A stretch of DNA of 64,000 nucleotides from Subsaxibacter sp. CAU 1640 (GTDB taxonomy: Bacteria; Bacteroidota; Bacteroidia; Flavobacteriales; Flavobacteriaceae): positions 991,623-1,055,622 of the forward strand of contig NZ_JALNMI010000001.1 in assembly GCF_023156585.1 (NCBI RefSeq), read 5' to 3'. Positions 18,846 to 29,622 of the stretch are shown here, one piece after another. The notes beneath the pieces were generated by a model. It was not told the DNA's origin. It saw nothing but the letters and a program-made list of their open reading frames with translations, and did not search any database. The position numbers were made by a program, and so were the translations under genes. Positions within the stretch are counted from its first letter, which is position 1. Every line of letters starts with the position of its first letter.

Positions 18846-19982
18846 ATGACTGCTTTTTTAACGATTATAATAGTACTTTTTGTAGCGGTTGCGATTTGGC
18901 AAATGATTAAGATATTTGATTTGGCTCAAACCAGTTCCATATCTGATACTTCAGGTGTAGCGACAGACTATGACAATAAAATCAATGGGTATTTGATGAT
19001 GGGCTTCTTGGCTTTTATCTATATCATCACTATTATTTGCTTTGTGAAATGGGGAGATTTGCCATTGATGTCAAATGCTGCTTCAGAACATGGACCCGGA
19101 ATAGACAATTTGATGATCATTTCTATGGTCATAATTTTCTTTGTGCAAACAGTGACTCAATTTATTTTACATTATTTCGCTTACAAATACAGAGGTGAAA
19201 AAGGTAAAAAAGCACTATTCTATGCCGATAACAATACCCTTGAAGCTATTTGGACTATCATACCGGTTATTGTTTTGGCAGGATTGATTATTTATGGTTT
19301 GTTCACTTGGACGAGTATAATGAACGTTAATGAGGATGATGATCCTATGGTTGTGGAACTTTATGCACAACAGTTCAACTGGACTGCTCGTTACGCAGGT
19401 GAAGACAATGTACTTGGTATGGCAAATGTGAGATTGATTGATATCGATAAAGCAAATATCCTTGGTATTGATGAATCAGATCCTAATGCACAAGACGATG
19501 TTGTGACCAAAGAATTGCACCTTCCTGTTGGACGCCCAATTTTATTCAAAATGCGTTCGCAAGACGTTTTGCACTCTGCTTACATGCCACATTTTAGAGC
19601 ACAAATGAACTGTGTTCCTGGTATGATCACCCAGTTTGCATTTACACCAACCATTACTACTAAAGAAATGAGAGAAAATCCTGATATGATTGATAAGGTG
19701 CAGCATATCAATGAAATCAGAAGAGAAAAAAGTAAAGAATTGGCTAAAGAAGGTAAACCAGCTTTAGATCCTTACACATTTGATTATTTGCTTTTGTGTA
19801 ATAAAATATGTGGAAAATCTCACTACAATATGCAAATGAAAATTGTTGTAGAAACCCAAGAAGAATATGACGCTTGGTTAAAAGAACAACAAACTTTCAA
19901 AGCATCAATGACACCAGAACCTAAGGATAGCACTGAAGAGGCAACGGTAGAAGTAGTGGAGGTAGAACCAACACAACAGTAA
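18846..19982 (+). CDS. ctaC: Cytochrome c oxidase subunit II (CuA)
   Basis: 378 residues. Membrane helices lie at about 1-20, 50-70 and in the two-helix hairpin 88-150. The cupredoxin domain follows, with the first CuA histidine in VLHSAYMPHF and the motif C318NKIC322GKSH326YNM329, supplying the remaining CuA ligands. It accepts electrons from cytochrome c on the periplasmic side. There is no fused cytochrome c domain (no CxxCH), so this is an aa3 rather than a caa3 type enzyme. The C-terminal tail is acidic and Thr/Glu-rich. Co-transcribed with the act genes, as in Bacteroidota that form an ACIII-oxidase supercomplex. Confidence 0.95.
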   Translation: MTAFLTIIIVLFVAVAIWQMIKIFDLAQTSSISDTSGVATDYDNKINGYLMMGFLAFIYIITIICFVKWGDLPLMSNAASEHGPGIDNLMIISMVIIFFVQTVTQFILHYFAYKYRGEKGKKALFYADNNTLEAIWTIIPVIVLAGLIIYGLFTWTSIMNVNEDDDPMVVELYAQQFNWTARYAGEDNVLGMANVRLIDIDKANILGIDESDPNAQDDVVTKELHLPVGRPILFKMRSQDVLHSAYMPHFRAQMNCVPGMITQFAFTPTITTKEMRENPDMIDKVQHINEIRREKSKELAKEGKPALDPYTFDYLLLCNKICGKSHYNMQMKIVVETQEEYDAWLKEQQTFKASMTPEPKDSTEEATVEVVEVEPTQQ

Positions 19983-20016
19983 CAGAATAAAAGTCTTAAT
20001 AAAGTATAGATAGATT

Positions 20017-21813
20017 ATGTCAACACACGCAGTAGATACTCACGCACACGACGACGATCACGGACATCATCACAAAGAAACCTTTGTAACCAAGTATATA
20101 TTTAGCCAAGATCATAAAATGATTGCTAAACAATATTTGATCACTGGTACAATTATGGGTGTTATTGGCGTAATGATGTCAATGATGTTCCGTATGCAGA
20201 TTGCTTGGCCTGAAGAGCCAAATGTATTGTTTGAGGCTTTATTGGGCAAATGGGCTCCGGAAGGTGTTATGGACGCTGATATTTATTTGGCATTGGTAAC
20301 AATTCATGGTACCATCATGGTATTCTTTGTATTGACTGCAGGATTGAGTGGTACGTTTAGTAACCTTTTGATTCCATTGCAAATTGGAGCACGAGATATG
20401 GCATCTGGCTTCCTCAACATGCTTTCTTTTTGGATATTCTTTGCTTCTTGTGTGATCATGATAATCTCATTGTTTCTTGAGGCTGGACCAGCGGCTGCGG
20501 GATGGACTATTTATCCTCCGTTGAGCGCACTTCCTATGGCTCAAGCAGGCTCTGGACTTGGTATGACGCTGTGGCTTGTGTCAATGGCGATATTTATCGC
20601 ACAGTCGTTATTAGGGTCTTTGAATTATATTGTAACAGTTATTAACCTTCGCACCAAAGGAATGTCAATGACTCGTTTGCCTTTGACTATCTGGGCGTTC
20701 TTTATCACTGCAATCATTGGTGTTATTTCATTCCCTGTATTACTATCAGCGGCATTATTGTTGATAATGGACAGAAGTTTTGGAACATCATTTTTCCTTT
20801 CGGATATTTTCATACAAGGTGAAGTATTACACTATCAAGGAGGTTCACCAGTATTATTTGAACACTTGTTTTGGTTCTTGGGGCATCCAGAGGTTTACAT
20901 TGTAATCCTTCCAGCGATGGGATTGGTATCGGAAATTATGGCCACCAACTCAAGAAAACCAATATTTGGATATAGAGCGATGATTGCTTCAATTTTAGCA
21001 ATTGCATTTTTGTCTACAATTGTTTGGGGTCACCACATGTTTATTTCCGGAATGAATCCATTCCTTGGATCAGTATTTACCTTTACAACCTTACTGATTG
21101 CGATTCCGTCGGCGGTTAAAGCCTTCAACTGGATTACAACCTTATGGAAGGGTAACTTACAGATGAATCCTGCGATGTTATTTTCAATAGGTTTTGTATC
21201 AACATTTATCACAGGTGGTTTAACAGGAATCATTCTTGGCGACAGTGCGTTAGATATCAACGTTCACGATACTTATTTCGTAGTTGCTCACTTTCACTTG
21301 GTGATGGGTATATCTGCACTTTATGGAATGTTTGCAGGTATTTACCATTGGTATCCAAAGATGTTTGGACGTATGATGAACAAAAACCTTGGATATTTAC
21401 ATTTCTGGGTAACGGCAATATGTGCTTATGGTGTATTCTTCCCAATGCACTTTATAGGTATGGCTGGTCTTCCAAGACGTTATTATACCAACTCTAACTT
21501 CCCATTATTTGATGATTTGGCAAATGTGAATGTCATCATTACTGTGTTTGCACTTGTAGGAGGTGTATTTCAATTGGTATACTTATATAATTTCTTTGTG
21601 AGCATTTTCTATGGAAAGAGAGCTCCTCAAAATCCATGGAGATCTACTACTCTAGAGTGGACTACTCCAGTAGAGCATATCCATGGTAATTGGCCAGGAG
21701 AGATCCCTCATGTTTATCGTTGGTCTTATGATTACAGTAAGCCAGGTCATGATGATGATTTTGTGATGCAGAATGTACCATTATTGGAAGGTGAAGAAGA
21801 GCTTCAACACTAA
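20017..21813 (+). CDS. ctaD: Cytochrome c oxidase subunit I
   Basis: 598 residues with twelve or more membrane helices. Family landmarks include TIHGTIMVFF (heme a ligand His), FLGHPEVYIVILPAMG (CuB His and the cross-linked Tyr), WGHHMF (two CuB His) and VAHFHLVMG (heme a and a3 His). It reduces O2 to water and pumps protons. The extreme N-terminus is unusually His/Asp-rich, with seven His in the first 19 residues, and should lie in the cytoplasm. It is the last gene of the act-cox transcript; a terminator follows. Confidence 0.97.
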   Translation: MSTHAVDTHAHDDDHGHHHKETFVTKYIFSQDHKMIAKQYLITGTIMGVIGVMMSMMFRMQIAWPEEPNVLFEALLGKWAPEGVMDADIYLALVTIHGTIMVFFVLTAGLSGTFSNLLIPLQIGARDMASGFLNMLSFWIFFASCVIMIISLFLEAGPAAAGWTIYPPLSALPMAQAGSGLGMTLWLVSMAIFIAQSLLGSLNYIVTVINLRTKGMSMTRLPLTIWAFFITAIIGVISFPVLLSAALLLIMDRSFGTSFFLSDIFIQGEVLHYQGGSPVLFEHLFWFLGHPEVYIVILPAMGLVSEIMATNSRKPIFGYRAMIASILAIAFLSTIVWGHHMFISGMNPFLGSVFTFTTLLIAIPSAVKAFNWITTLWKGNLQMNPAMLFSIGFVSTFITGGLTGIILGDSALDINVHDTYFVVAHFHLVMGISALYGMFAGIYHWYPKMFGRMMNKNLGYLHFWVTAICAYGVFFPMHFIGMAGLPRRYYTNSNFPLFDDLANVNVIITVFALVGGVFQLVYLYNFFVSIFYGKRAPQNPWRSTTLEWTTPVEHIHGNWPGEIPHVYRWSYDYSKPGHDDDFVMQNVPLLEGEEELQH

Positions 21814-21835
21814 TAATTAAAAAAAACATATAGAT

Positions 21836-21864
21836 AAAGCCTTTCTAATTTAGAGAGGCTTTTT
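21836..21864 (+). terminator. Intrinsic terminator after ctaD
   Basis: AAAGCCTTTCTA pairs with TAGAGAGGCTTT (one G-T pair) around a three-base loop, then a T5 tract. It ends four bases before the -7 element of the ruvB promoter. Confidence 0.8.
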
Positions 21865-21867
21865 GTT

Positions 21868-21875
21868 TATCTTTG
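21868..21875 (+). promoter_or_regulatory. -7 element of the ruvB promoter
   Basis: TATCTTTG matches TAnnTTTG; the ruvB ATG begins eight bases later, so the transcript would have almost no leader. The -33 region falls within the 3' arm of the preceding terminator stem and has no clear TTG. Confidence 0.5.
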
Positions 21876-21882
21876 TTTTACT

Positions 21883-22905
21883 ATGAATGACAACCTGAAT
21901 CCATCTAACGAGCATTATTCACCAGAAGAATTAGACGTTGAAAAGAAGTTAAGACCATTATCATTTGATGATTTTACTGGTCAGGATCAGGTTTTGGAAA
22001 ATCTTCAAGTGTTTGTTAAAGCTGCCAATCTTCGGAGTGAAGCTTTGGACCATACCTTGTTTCACGGACCACCAGGTTTGGGGAAAACTACGTTGGCACA
22101 TATTCTGGCGAGCGAATTAAATGTTGGTATCAAAGTTACTTCAGGTCCTGTTTTAGATAAACCTGGAGACTTGGCTGGTCTTTTGACCAATCTTGATGAA
22201 CGCGATGTCTTGTTTATTGATGAAATCCATCGGTTGAGCCCAATTGTTGAAGAATATTTGTATTCAGCAATGGAAGATTATAAGATTGATATTATGATTG
22301 AATCCGGACCTAATGCGCGTACAGTTCAAATCAATCTTAATCCATTTACACTGATTGGTGCCACCACGCGCTCTGGTTTATTGACATCGCCAATGCGTGC
22401 TCGTTTCGGTATACAAAGCAGGTTACAATATTATAGTACTGAATTGCTAACAACTATCGTACAGAGAAGTGCTTCGATTTTAAACGTTCCAATTTCTATG
22501 GAAGCTGCCGTCGAAATTGCAGGTCGTAGCCGAGGAACGCCTCGAATTGCAAATGCATTGCTGCGTCGTGTTCGCGACTTTGCGCAAATCAAAGGAAACG
22601 GAAAAATTGATATTGCCATTGCGAAGTTTGCCTTAAAAGCGCTCAATGTCGATGCTCACGGATTGGATGAGATGGATAATAAAATATTGACTACCATTAT
22701 TGATAAATTTAAGGGTGGTCCTGTAGGTATTACGACGCTTGCAACGGCTGTCAGTGAAAGTGCTGAAACCCTAGAAGAGGTTTACGAGCCTTTTCTGATT
22801 CAACAAGGTTTTATAATGAGGACACCTCGTGGTCGTGAAGTGACAGAACTGGCATACAAACATCTGGGCAAAATCAAAGGAGGAATACAGGGAGGACTTT
22901 TTTAA
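21883..22905 (+). CDS. ruvB: Holliday junction branch migration ATPase RuvB
   Basis: 340 residues, the standard length. AAA+ features: Walker [10 protein letters not shown] (62-70), Walker [10 protein letters not shown] (D113-E114), sensor 1 [11 protein letters not shown] and the arginine-finger region PMRARFG; the C-terminal winged helix ends [12 protein letters not shown]. RuvB forms hexamers that drive RuvA-bound Holliday junctions. Here it is separated by about 7 kb from ruvA, and ruvC is not in the window. Confidence 0.97.
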   Translation: MNDNLNPSNEHYSPEELDVEKKLRPLSFDDFTGQDQVLENLQVFVKAANLRSEALDHTLFHGPPGLGKTTLAHILASELNVGIKVTSGPVLDKPGDLAGLLTNLDERDVLFIDEIHRLSPIVEEYLYSAMEDYKIDIMIESGPNARTVQINLNPFTLIGATTRSGLLTSPMRARFGIQSRLQYYSTELLTTIVQRSASILNVPISMEAAVEIAGRSRGTPRIANALLRRVRDFAQIKGNGKIDIAIAKFALKALNVDAHGLDEMDNKILTTIIDKFKGGPVGITTLATAVSESAETLEEVYEPFLIQQGFIMRTPRGREVTELAYKHLGKIKGGIQGGLF

Positions 22906-22923
22906 TGCATATCGAATCAAATT

Positions 22924-24255
22924 TTGAGTGAAACCGACAACATACCGAAAGTTTCGACCCTTCGATTTTTGAAAAATGCTCTCAATATTCTTAAAAATCC
23001 GTTGCCATTTCATCATAAAAACTTTACTGAAAAAGGCGATGTATTTATTCTGAACATAGGTTTCAACAAACACGTTATTTTTTCACGAGATGCAGGGTTG
23101 GCCGAATATGTTCTTCAAAAAAATCAAAAAAATTACGTCAAATCTAAAATTCAAACAGAAGATTTAACTAAATATGTTGGTAAAGGTTTATTGACTTCTG
23201 AAGGTGAACTTTGGAAGAAACAACGTCAACTGATTCAGCCAGCCTTCCATAAGAAGCATCTTGCAAATTTATTAGGAAGCATTCTTTCCGCAATTCAAAA
23301 GGAATATCAGCAAATACAAGTTGCCAATACAATGGACGTGTTCCCAGTGTTCAATGATTTGGCATTTCAAACGGTTGTGAAATCATTGTTCAGCAGTGCT
23401 GCCAATAATGAAGATATCAAACGACTCCAATTTATTACTGAAGCGGCCCAAAAAATGTTGGTCAGAGAACTTCGTCAGCCCTATTTGGGTTGGTGGTTTA
23501 AAATTGGAGGCACGTTGCAAGCTCATATCGAATTGACTCAAGAAGCGCGACAAATTCTAAAAAAGATGGTCAATGAAAGACGTGAATCAAACCATCGCTT
23601 TGATGATTTATTGGATATGCTTTTGGATGCCAAGTATGAAGATGGCAGTAGTATGGACGAAGAACAATTGATTGACGAAATATTGATTTTGTTTACAGCT
23701 GGTCACGAAACAACGTCAAATGCCTTGACATTTACAGCACAATTATTGGCCTTGCATCCAGAATGGCAAGAGAAGATTTATGATGAGCTAAAATCCAATG
23801 AAGCAACAGATGATTTAATGGCATTTGTAATGTCTTCGAAAGTATGCCAACAGGTAATTGAAGAGGCGATGCGTCTCTATCCACCAGCTTATTTTATCGA
23901 CCGAGTAAATGTAGAAGATGACAGTTTTAATGGAATGAATTTTAAGAAGGGTTCCAATTTGCTCTTTTCGATTTATGAAATCCATCGTCATCCAAAATTA
24001 TGGGAAGATGCGGATAGTTTTAAACCTGAAAGATTTGAAGAAGGCGGACGCAAATTTTCCTCTCAATACTATCCTTTTGGGGCTGGTCCTCGCAAATGCA
24101 TTGGCAATAATTTTGCGATGTTTGAAATGATTCTAGCCATCACAGAGTTGATTCGGAATTATAAAATTGCTCCAAAATTTGAATCCATCGAACTCAACCC
24201 TTTGATAACATTGAAGCCAAAAAATGCATTTTTGAGATTTGAGGAAAGACATTAA
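22924..24255 (+). CDS. Cytochrome P450
   Basis: 443 residues. Hallmarks: I-helix AGHETTS (from A259), the E314-A-M-R317 K-helix pair, and the heme loop [14 protein letters not shown] with the thiolate ligand at C392. It is a soluble class I type P450 without a membrane anchor, similar in layout to CYP families widespread in Bacteroidota. The start is TTG (TTGAGTGAA); no in-frame ATG precedes the domain. It lies 18 bp after ruvB and overlaps queG (TAATG), so it is cotranscribed with housekeeping genes. Substrate and redox partner cannot be told; no ferredoxin gene is adjacent. Confidence 0.92.
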   Translation: MSETDNIPKVSTLRFLKNALNILKNPLPFHHKNFTEKGDVFILNIGFNKHVIFSRDAGLAEYVLQKNQKNYVKSKIQTEDLTKYVGKGLLTSEGELWKKQRQLIQPAFHKKHLANLLGSILSAIQKEYQQIQVANTMDVFPVFNDLAFQTVVKSLFSSAANNEDIKRLQFITEAAQKMLVRELRQPYLGWWFKIGGTLQAHIELTQEARQILKKMVNERRESNHRFDDLLDMLLDAKYEDGSSMDEEQLIDEILILFTAGHETTSNALTFTAQLLALHPEWQEKIYDELKSNEATDDLMAFVMSSKVCQQVIEEAMRLYPPAYFIDRVNVEDDSFNGMNFKKGSNLLFSIYEIHRHPKLWEDADSFKPERFEEGGRKFSSQYYPFGAGPRKCIGNNFAMFEMILAITELIRNYKIAPKFESIELNPLITLKPKNAFLRFEERH

Positions 24256-25181
24256 TGATTGAAAACAAATCAAAATATAGTCAATTGATTAAATCTGAAG
24301 CAAAACGTTTGGGATTTATTTCTTGTGGTATCAGTAAGGCGCAATTTTTAGAGGAAGAAGCACCACGTTTGGAAAATTGGCTTAATAAGAATATGCAAGG
24401 TGAGATGCACTATATGGAAAATCACTTTGATAAGCGCCTTGACCCAACAAAATTGGTTGAAGATTCAAAAAGTGTCATTTCACTATTGTTGAATTACTAT
24501 CCGAGCCAAGAGCAAACGGTCAACAGCTACAAGCTATCAAAATATGCCTACGGAACCGATTACCATTTTGTTATCAAGGATAAGTTGAAACAGTTGTTGC
24601 ATTTTATACAAGAAGAAATAGGCGAAGTGCACGGACGAGCGTTTGTGGATTCTGCTCCAGTGTTGGACAAGGCTTGGGCAGCCAAATCTGGTTTGGGTTG
24701 GATAGGTAAACATAGTAATCTGTTGACGCAACAAGTAGGTTCTTTTTATTTCATTGCTGAACTCATCATCGATTTAGAACTCGAATATGATTTACCGACC
24801 ACTGACCATTGCGGAACTTGTACCAAATGTATCGACGCTTGTCCTACACAAGCCATAGTCGAGCCATATGTGGTAGATGGTAGTAAATGCATTTCCTATT
24901 TTACAATCGAACTTAAAGAGAATATTCCATCGGAATTCAAAGGCAAATTTGATGACTGGATGTTCGGTTGTGACGTATGTCAAGATGTTTGTCCTTGGAA
25001 TCGTTTTTCCAAACCTCATAATGAACCGTTGTTCAATCCGCATCCTGATTTGCTGTCGATGACCAAAAAGGATTGGGAAGAAATCACTGAAGATGTTTTC
25101 AAGGAATTATTTCAAAAATCGGCTGTAAAACGCACAAAATTTGAAGGATTAAAGCGAAACATCAATTTCATTAAAGATTAG
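24255..25181 (+). CDS. queG: Epoxyqueuosine reductase QueG
   Basis: 308 residues. The N-terminal cobalamin-binding region includes YFxY-like [10 protein letters not shown] and [25 protein letters not shown]. It is followed by two 4Fe-4S motifs, [12 protein letters not shown] (C186, C189, C192, C196) and [11 protein letters not shown]. QueG performs the last step of queuosine synthesis in tRNA anticodons, reducing the epoxide. The start ATG overlaps the P450 stop (TAATG). Its stop codon overlaps that of the convergent barrel gene by four bases. The C-terminal HEAT repeats seen in some QueG proteins are absent. Confidence 0.95.
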   Translation: MIENKSKYSQLIKSEAKRLGFISCGISKAQFLEEEAPRLENWLNKNMQGEMHYMENHFDKRLDPTKLVEDSKSVISLLLNYYPSQEQTVNSYKLSKYAYGTDYHFVIKDKLKQLLHFIQEEIGEVHGRAFVDSAPVLDKAWAAKSGLGWIGKHSNLLTQQVGSFYFIAELIIDLELEYDLPTTDHCGTCTKCIDACPTQAIVEPYVVDGSKCISYFTIELKENIPSEFKGKFDDWMFGCDVCQDVCPWNRFSKPHNEPLFNPHPDLLSMTKKDWEEITEDVFKELFQKSAVKRTKFEGLKRNINFIKD

Positions 25182-27052
25182 TTATACCAAATAGGAGAAG
25201 GTCTTCCGAGTTCAAAACTTTGAAACCCAAAATCTTCGGTCTCAAATGAATTGGTGTCAAAAATATGGTCACCTTGACCAGGAATTGATGGATAATAGGA
25301 GAATGACAATTGAAATGAACTAAACACCAAATAATCGTTTCGAACGATGAAACCAAGACCAAAGGCAGAATATAATCTACTTGTAGTAATGTTACGGCCT
25401 TCCATTCCAAGTAATCCAGCAGAAACATTGACAAATGGATTCAAACGGAAACCCAAAACTTCCCAAGGTGAATAAAATTGTGTCTGTAGCGACAGAACAT
25501 ATTTTTTCGTTCCCATAATGTCACTGTCGAATCCTGGGATGCCTGCACTGTTTTCTCTTTGTACTTCATTACCATAAACTCCTTGAAAGCGATTATTTTC
25601 GCCTAAAACCAATCGGTCTCCTACGGAATTAAGACGATTGGTTCCAATCAAAAATTGAGGCTTTACAAATTGGCGTAACTTCCAGCGGTCTCCCAAATCA
25701 ATCAAATTAGTAAAATAATTAGCTTGAAACGAGTAGGCAGTTTGTCGCATTCGGCCTTTGTCCAAAAATGTTCCAAATTCCATATTGGTACTTAAATAGC
25801 CCCATTTAAAGTAGTTGCCGTGAGAAATTCTTGCGCCTACGTAAAAACGATTCGTTTTGTTTTTGCGCTGTATACCTGGTGTTACTGCATAAACTGTCCC
25901 AATCGGGACATCTTCAGTAATGCCATCCCTAAAAATAAACGCATCTTGAATAAATTGTCTTGAAGAAATACCAAAACTGCCCAAAACAAAGGTCTCATTC
26001 GAAAAATAACTGATACTATCAAACTCAACGCTTGGTGTTTCCTTATAATCTAAATGTAATAATCTGATGGCGCTGACAAAGTTGGTGGTGCGTTCTTTTT
26101 CTGAATTTCCACTGAAAAATTTAAACGATCTTCCTAACCAAACATCTTGTGAGAGATATTTGAAATTTTGATCATTGCTAATGAGTTCATCATTGGGAAG
26201 TGGCTCTCTTCGAAATTGTTCATCTAGATAAATTCCTCCAGCCCATTTTGTCAAAGGAGAATAAAAAGGTCTGCTAATACTGAAGAATTTTCCATAAAAA
26301 TTATTGAGGTCTATGCGATATCCAAAGGTAGTTCTGATAAACGTATTTTTAAAGTTTGGAATGGTGTATCTCAAATTATAACCGTTTTTTCCGTCATCCA
26401 AACGTGTATTGATGCCAGTATCAAACTGATGTCCAAAGCCAATAAAATTCCGCTCTCTTAGACGCAAATTTGATTCCGTCGTAGATAAATCGACTTTAGG
26501 TATGATGCTCCAAGAGTCTAAAACATCAATATAGACATCTACAGAATCTCTGGTCATTCCAACATTTTTTACGTCAAACTCAACACTTCGTATAAAGTTT
26601 TGAGCACGTAACAAACGTTCCGATTCTTCAACGGCAACGATATCCAAGGGCATATCTTGCTTGAACAACAAAAAGTTTCTGATAGTGAACTTTTTGGATT
26701 TTACATGAATATTATTTCCGGTCTTTTCAAGCCAACTGTTGGCCGTTTCTGTTGAATCAGTGAAGGAAAACCCAAAAGGGTCGTGTGTGTTGATATGAAT
26801 GTTCCTAATGATTTTTCCCTCAAACCGAGATAAATTTTGTTGCTTGGACTGTGTTTGCTGCCTTTTGGGTCTTTTTTTTGTGGATTTGAATAATAATCGA
26901 TGCAGAAATTTTGTGGTTTTGCTTCTTTTTGAATAGTCTTCAATCTTTTCGTAGATGTTAGTAGAATCAGTTTGAGTCTGTTTTTCTTGAGAAAAACCCT
27001 GGATATAGAGGCTGAAATAGATAATAAGAAAAAGTACAGTCCCTTTCGTCAT
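25178..27052 (-). CDS. BamA/TamA-like outer-membrane barrel protein
   Basis: 624 residues with a signal peptide ([15 protein letters not shown]...GFSQ). Residues about 22-75 are Lys/Gln/Ser-rich. Residues 75-180 resemble POTRA-type domains (the stretch [13 protein letters not shown], then [13 protein letters not shown]). From about 190 the sequence is made of alternating amphipathic strands ending in aromatic residues, up to a terminal ...SPIWYN. This suggests a 16-strand Omp85 barrel for insertion or secretion of outer-membrane proteins or lipids; the exact substrate is unknown. It is transcribed against queG and divergently from maeB. Confidence 0.75.
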   Translation of the reverse strand: MTKGTVLFLIIYFSLYIQGFSQEKQTQTDSTNIYEKIEDYSKRSKTTKFLHRLLFKSTKKRPKRQQTQSKQQNLSRFEGKIIRNIHINTHDPFGFSFTDSTETANSWLEKTGNNIHVKSKKFTIRNFLLFKQDMPLDIVAVEESERLLRAQNFIRSVEFDVKNVGMTRDSVDVYIDVLDSWSIIPKVDLSTTESNLRLRERNFIGFGHQFDTGINTRLDDGKNGYNLRYTIPNFKNTFIRTTFGYRIDLNNFYGKFFSISRPFYSPLTKWAGGIYLDEQFRREPLPNDELISNDQNFKYLSQDVWLGRSFKFFSGNSEKERTTNFVSAIRLLHLDYKETPSVEFDSISYFSNETFVLGSFGISSRQFIQDAFIFRDGITEDVPIGTVYAVTPGIQRKNKTNRFYVGARISHGNYFKWGYLSTNMEFGTFLDKGRMRQTAYSFQANYFTNLIDLGDRWKLRQFVKPQFLIGTNRLNSVGDRLVLGENNRFQGVYGNEVQRENSAGIPGFDSDIMGTKKYVLSLQTQFYSPWEVLGFRLNPFVNVSAGLLGMEGRNITTSRLYSAFGLGFIVRNDYLVFSSFQLSFSYYPSIPGQGDHIFDTNSFETEDFGFQSFELGRPSPIWYN

Positions 27053-27079
27053 AAATTAAAAATGAGCCAGATTAAGACT

Positions 27080-27087
27080 CAAATGTA
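27080..27087 (-). promoter_or_regulatory. -7 element of the barrel-protein promoter
   Basis: Reverse strand TACATTTG matches TAnnTTTG and lies 28 bp upstream of the ATG. No clear TTG is seen at -33. Confidence 0.4.
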
Positions 27088-27231
27088 TTAAAATCTAAAT
27101 GATGGCATTTATATATTCAATTTAATTTTTAGCTTAAAAGATGTTCCGCTCTATAATTCAACGATAATATTTTGTCTTAAAAAATTGGATTAATTCAATG
27201 TTTGCAGAATCTTTGTAGCTTCACTATTTCT

Positions 27232-27239
27232 TATATTTG
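27232..27239 (+). promoter_or_regulatory. -7 element of the maeB-ruvA-sprA promoter
   Basis: TATATTTG matches TAnnTTTG, 23 bp before the ATG at 27262. A TTTG at 27212-27215 gives a spacer of 16 bp, slightly short. Confidence 0.5.
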
Positions 27240-27261
27240 TTATTCACTACAATCAACAATA

Positions 27262-29577
27262 ATGAGCAAACAAAGCAGACGGAGAGAAGCATTGGTCTAT
27301 CATGCTAAACCAACGCCAGGAAAAATAAAAGTTGTTCCAACCAAAAAATACGCAACACAAAGAGATTTATCCTTGGCGTATTCACCAGGCGTTGCAGAAC
27401 CTTGTCTCGAAATTGAAAAAGACAAGAACAACGTTTACAAATACACTACAAAGGGAAATCTAGTGGCCGTAATTTCAAACGGAACGGCGGTTTTAGGTTT
27501 GGGGAATATTGGCCCAGAAGCATCAAAACCTGTAATGGAAGGGAAAGGATTGTTGTTCAAAATCTTTGCTGACATTGATGTGTTCGATATAGAAGTTGAT
27601 ACCGAAAACGTTGAGGAATTCATTCAAACCGTAAAGAATATTGCTCCTACGTTTGGAGGAATTAATCTGGAAGACATTAAAGCTCCAGAAGCGTTTGAAA
27701 TAGAAAGAAGATTAAAAGAAGAACTTGATATTCCCGTAATGCACGACGATCAACATGGAACAGCCATTATTTCAGCTGCAGCTTTGTTGAATGCTTTGGA
27801 ACTTGCTGATAAAAAGATAGAAGAAGTTCGTATCGTTATCAGTGGTGCTGGTGCGGCAGCAATTTCTTGTTCTCGTTTATACCAATCATTTGGTGCCAAG
27901 AGAGAACATATGGTTATGCTGGATAGTAAAGGTGTGATTCGTCAGGATAGAGAAAATCTTTCGGTTGAAAAGGGAGAATTTGCTACCCATCGCAAAATAG
28001 ATTCTCTGGATGAGGCTATGATTGACGCTGATGTATTTATTGGTTTGTCAACGGCTGATATCGTTTCGCCAGAAATGTTGAAGTCAATGGCTGCTAATCC
28101 AATCGTGTTTGCAATGGCAAATCCAAATCCAGAGATTGAGTATCAATTGGCTATCGATACAAGAGATGATATTATCATGGCAACTGGTCGCAGCGACCAT
28201 CCTAACCAAGTGAATAATGTCCTTGGTTTTCCATTTATATTCAGAGGTGCTCTTGATGTGAGAGCTACAAAAATAAACGAAGCCATGAAAATGGCAGCCG
28301 TAAAAGCACTTGCGAAATTGGCTAAAGAACCAGTACCAGAACAGGTGAACATTGCCTATGGTGAAACCCGTTTGACGTTTGGAAAAGATTATATCATACC
28401 AAAACCTTTCGACCCAAGGTTGATTGCAGAAGTACCACCTGCTGTGGCAAAAGCTGCTATGGAAAGTGGTGTTGCAAAAGAACCAATTCTTGATTGGGAA
28501 AAGTATGAGGAAACTTTGATGGAACGTTTGGGCTCTGACAACAAAATAGTGAGATTGCTGACCAATCGTGCGAAGATGGATCCGAAAAGAGTGATTTATG
28601 CCGAAGCAGATCAACTTGATGTTGTAAAGGCAGCTCAAATTGCTTATGATGAAGGTATCGCAACTCCAATTTTACTTGGTAGAAAAGAAACCATTCAGCA
28701 ATTGATGGCTGAAATTGAATTCGATGCCGATGTTGAAATCATAGATCCAAAATCAGACGAAGAAGAAGAACGCCGAAACAGGTATGCAGAAGTTTATTGG
28801 TCACAACGTAAACGTAAAGGTGTCACCTTATATTCAGCTGAAAAAGTATTGAGAGAGCGCAATTATTTTGCTGCTATGATGGTTAATGAAGGAGATGCTG
28901 ATGCTCTTATTTCAGGATATTCCCGTAGCTATCCGAGCGTCTTCAAACCGATGTTAGAATTAATAGGATTGGCAAAAAACGCCTCTCGTGCTGCAGCCAC
29001 AAATTTGATGATGACCCAACGTGGACCAATGTTTTTGAGTGACACATCCATAAACATTGATCCGACTGCTGAAGAATTGGCAAAAATAGCCTTGATGACC
29101 GCTAGAACTGTCCGTATGTTTGGAATGGAACCTGTCATTGCCATGATTTCTTATGCCAATTTTGGTTCCTCGCCAAATCCTCGTGCCAGCAAAGTCAGAC
29201 AGGCCGTGGCGATGTTGCACGAGTCACATCCAGATTTGATTATCGATGGTGAACTGCAAACAGACTTTGCTCTTAATGGCGATATGCTCAAAGAAGTCTT
29301 TCCGTTCTCAAAATTGGTTGGTAAAAAGGTAAATACTTTAATTTTCCCTAATCTTGAGGCTGCAAACATCACTTATAAATTACTTAAGGAATTGAACAAA
29401 TCTGAATCTATCGGCCCAATTATGATGGGTATGAGAAAGCCAGTTCATATTCTGCAGTTGGAAGCAAGTGTCGATGAGATTGTTAACATGACTGCAATAG
29501 CCGTTATTGATGCACAACAAAAAGAGAAAAAAGAACAAGAATTAAAAGCCTCTTTAGAAAGAGAATCAACTTTGTAA
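27262..29577 (+). CDS. maeB: NADP-dependent malic enzyme with phosphotransacetylase-like domain
   Basis: 771 residues from ATG at 27262 ([14 protein letters not shown]); an in-frame upstream extension has no family match. Residues 1-425 form the malic enzyme: [30 protein letters not shown] and the nucleotide-binding GAGAAAIS. Residues about 430-771 form a phosphate acetyl/butyryltransferase-like domain, as in E. coli MaeB, where it binds acetyl-CoA as an allosteric signal. The enzyme decarboxylates malate to pyruvate and makes NADPH. It starts a set with ruvA and sprA that is recurrent in Flavobacteriaceae. Confidence 0.95.
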   Translation: MSKQSRRREALVYHAKPTPGKIKVVPTKKYATQRDLSLAYSPGVAEPCLEIEKDKNNVYKYTTKGNLVAVISNGTAVLGLGNIGPEASKPVMEGKGLLFKIFADIDVFDIEVDTENVEEFIQTVKNIAPTFGGINLEDIKAPEAFEIERRLKEELDIPVMHDDQHGTAIISAAALLNALELADKKIEEVRIVISGAGAAAISCSRLYQSFGAKREHMVMLDSKGVIRQDRENLSVEKGEFATHRKIDSLDEAMIDADVFIGLSTADIVSPEMLKSMAANPIVFAMANPNPEIEYQLAIDTRDDIIMATGRSDHPNQVNNVLGFPFIFRGALDVRATKINEAMKMAAVKALAKLAKEPVPEQVNIAYGETRLTFGKDYIIPKPFDPRLIAEVPPAVAKAAMESGVAKEPILDWEKYEETLMERLGSDNKIVRLLTNRAKMDPKRVIYAEADQLDVVKAAQIAYDEGIATPILLGRKETIQQLMAEIEFDADVEIIDPKSDEEEERRNRYAEVYWSQRKRKGVTLYSAEKVLRERNYFAAMMVNEGDADALISGYSRSYPSVFKPMLELIGLAKNASRAAATNLMMTQRGPMFLSDTSINIDPTAEELAKIALMTARTVRMFGMEPVIAMISYANFGSSPNPRASKVRQAVAMLHESHPDLIIDGELQTDFALNGDMLKEVFPFSKLVGKKVNTLIFPNLEAANITYKLLKELNKSESIGPIMMGMRKPVHILQLEASVDEIVNMTAIAVIDAQQKEKKEQELKASLERESTL

Positions 29578-29622
29578 TGCAAATAATTTTATTACATTTG
29601 AGACTTTAACGAAAGCCATTAC

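Noticed and set aside
28084..28638. 184-codon open frame antisense to maeB
   Set aside because: It lies wholly inside a well-recognised malic enzyme gene, its translation has no family features, and such long antisense frames arise easily from the codon usage of the sense gene.
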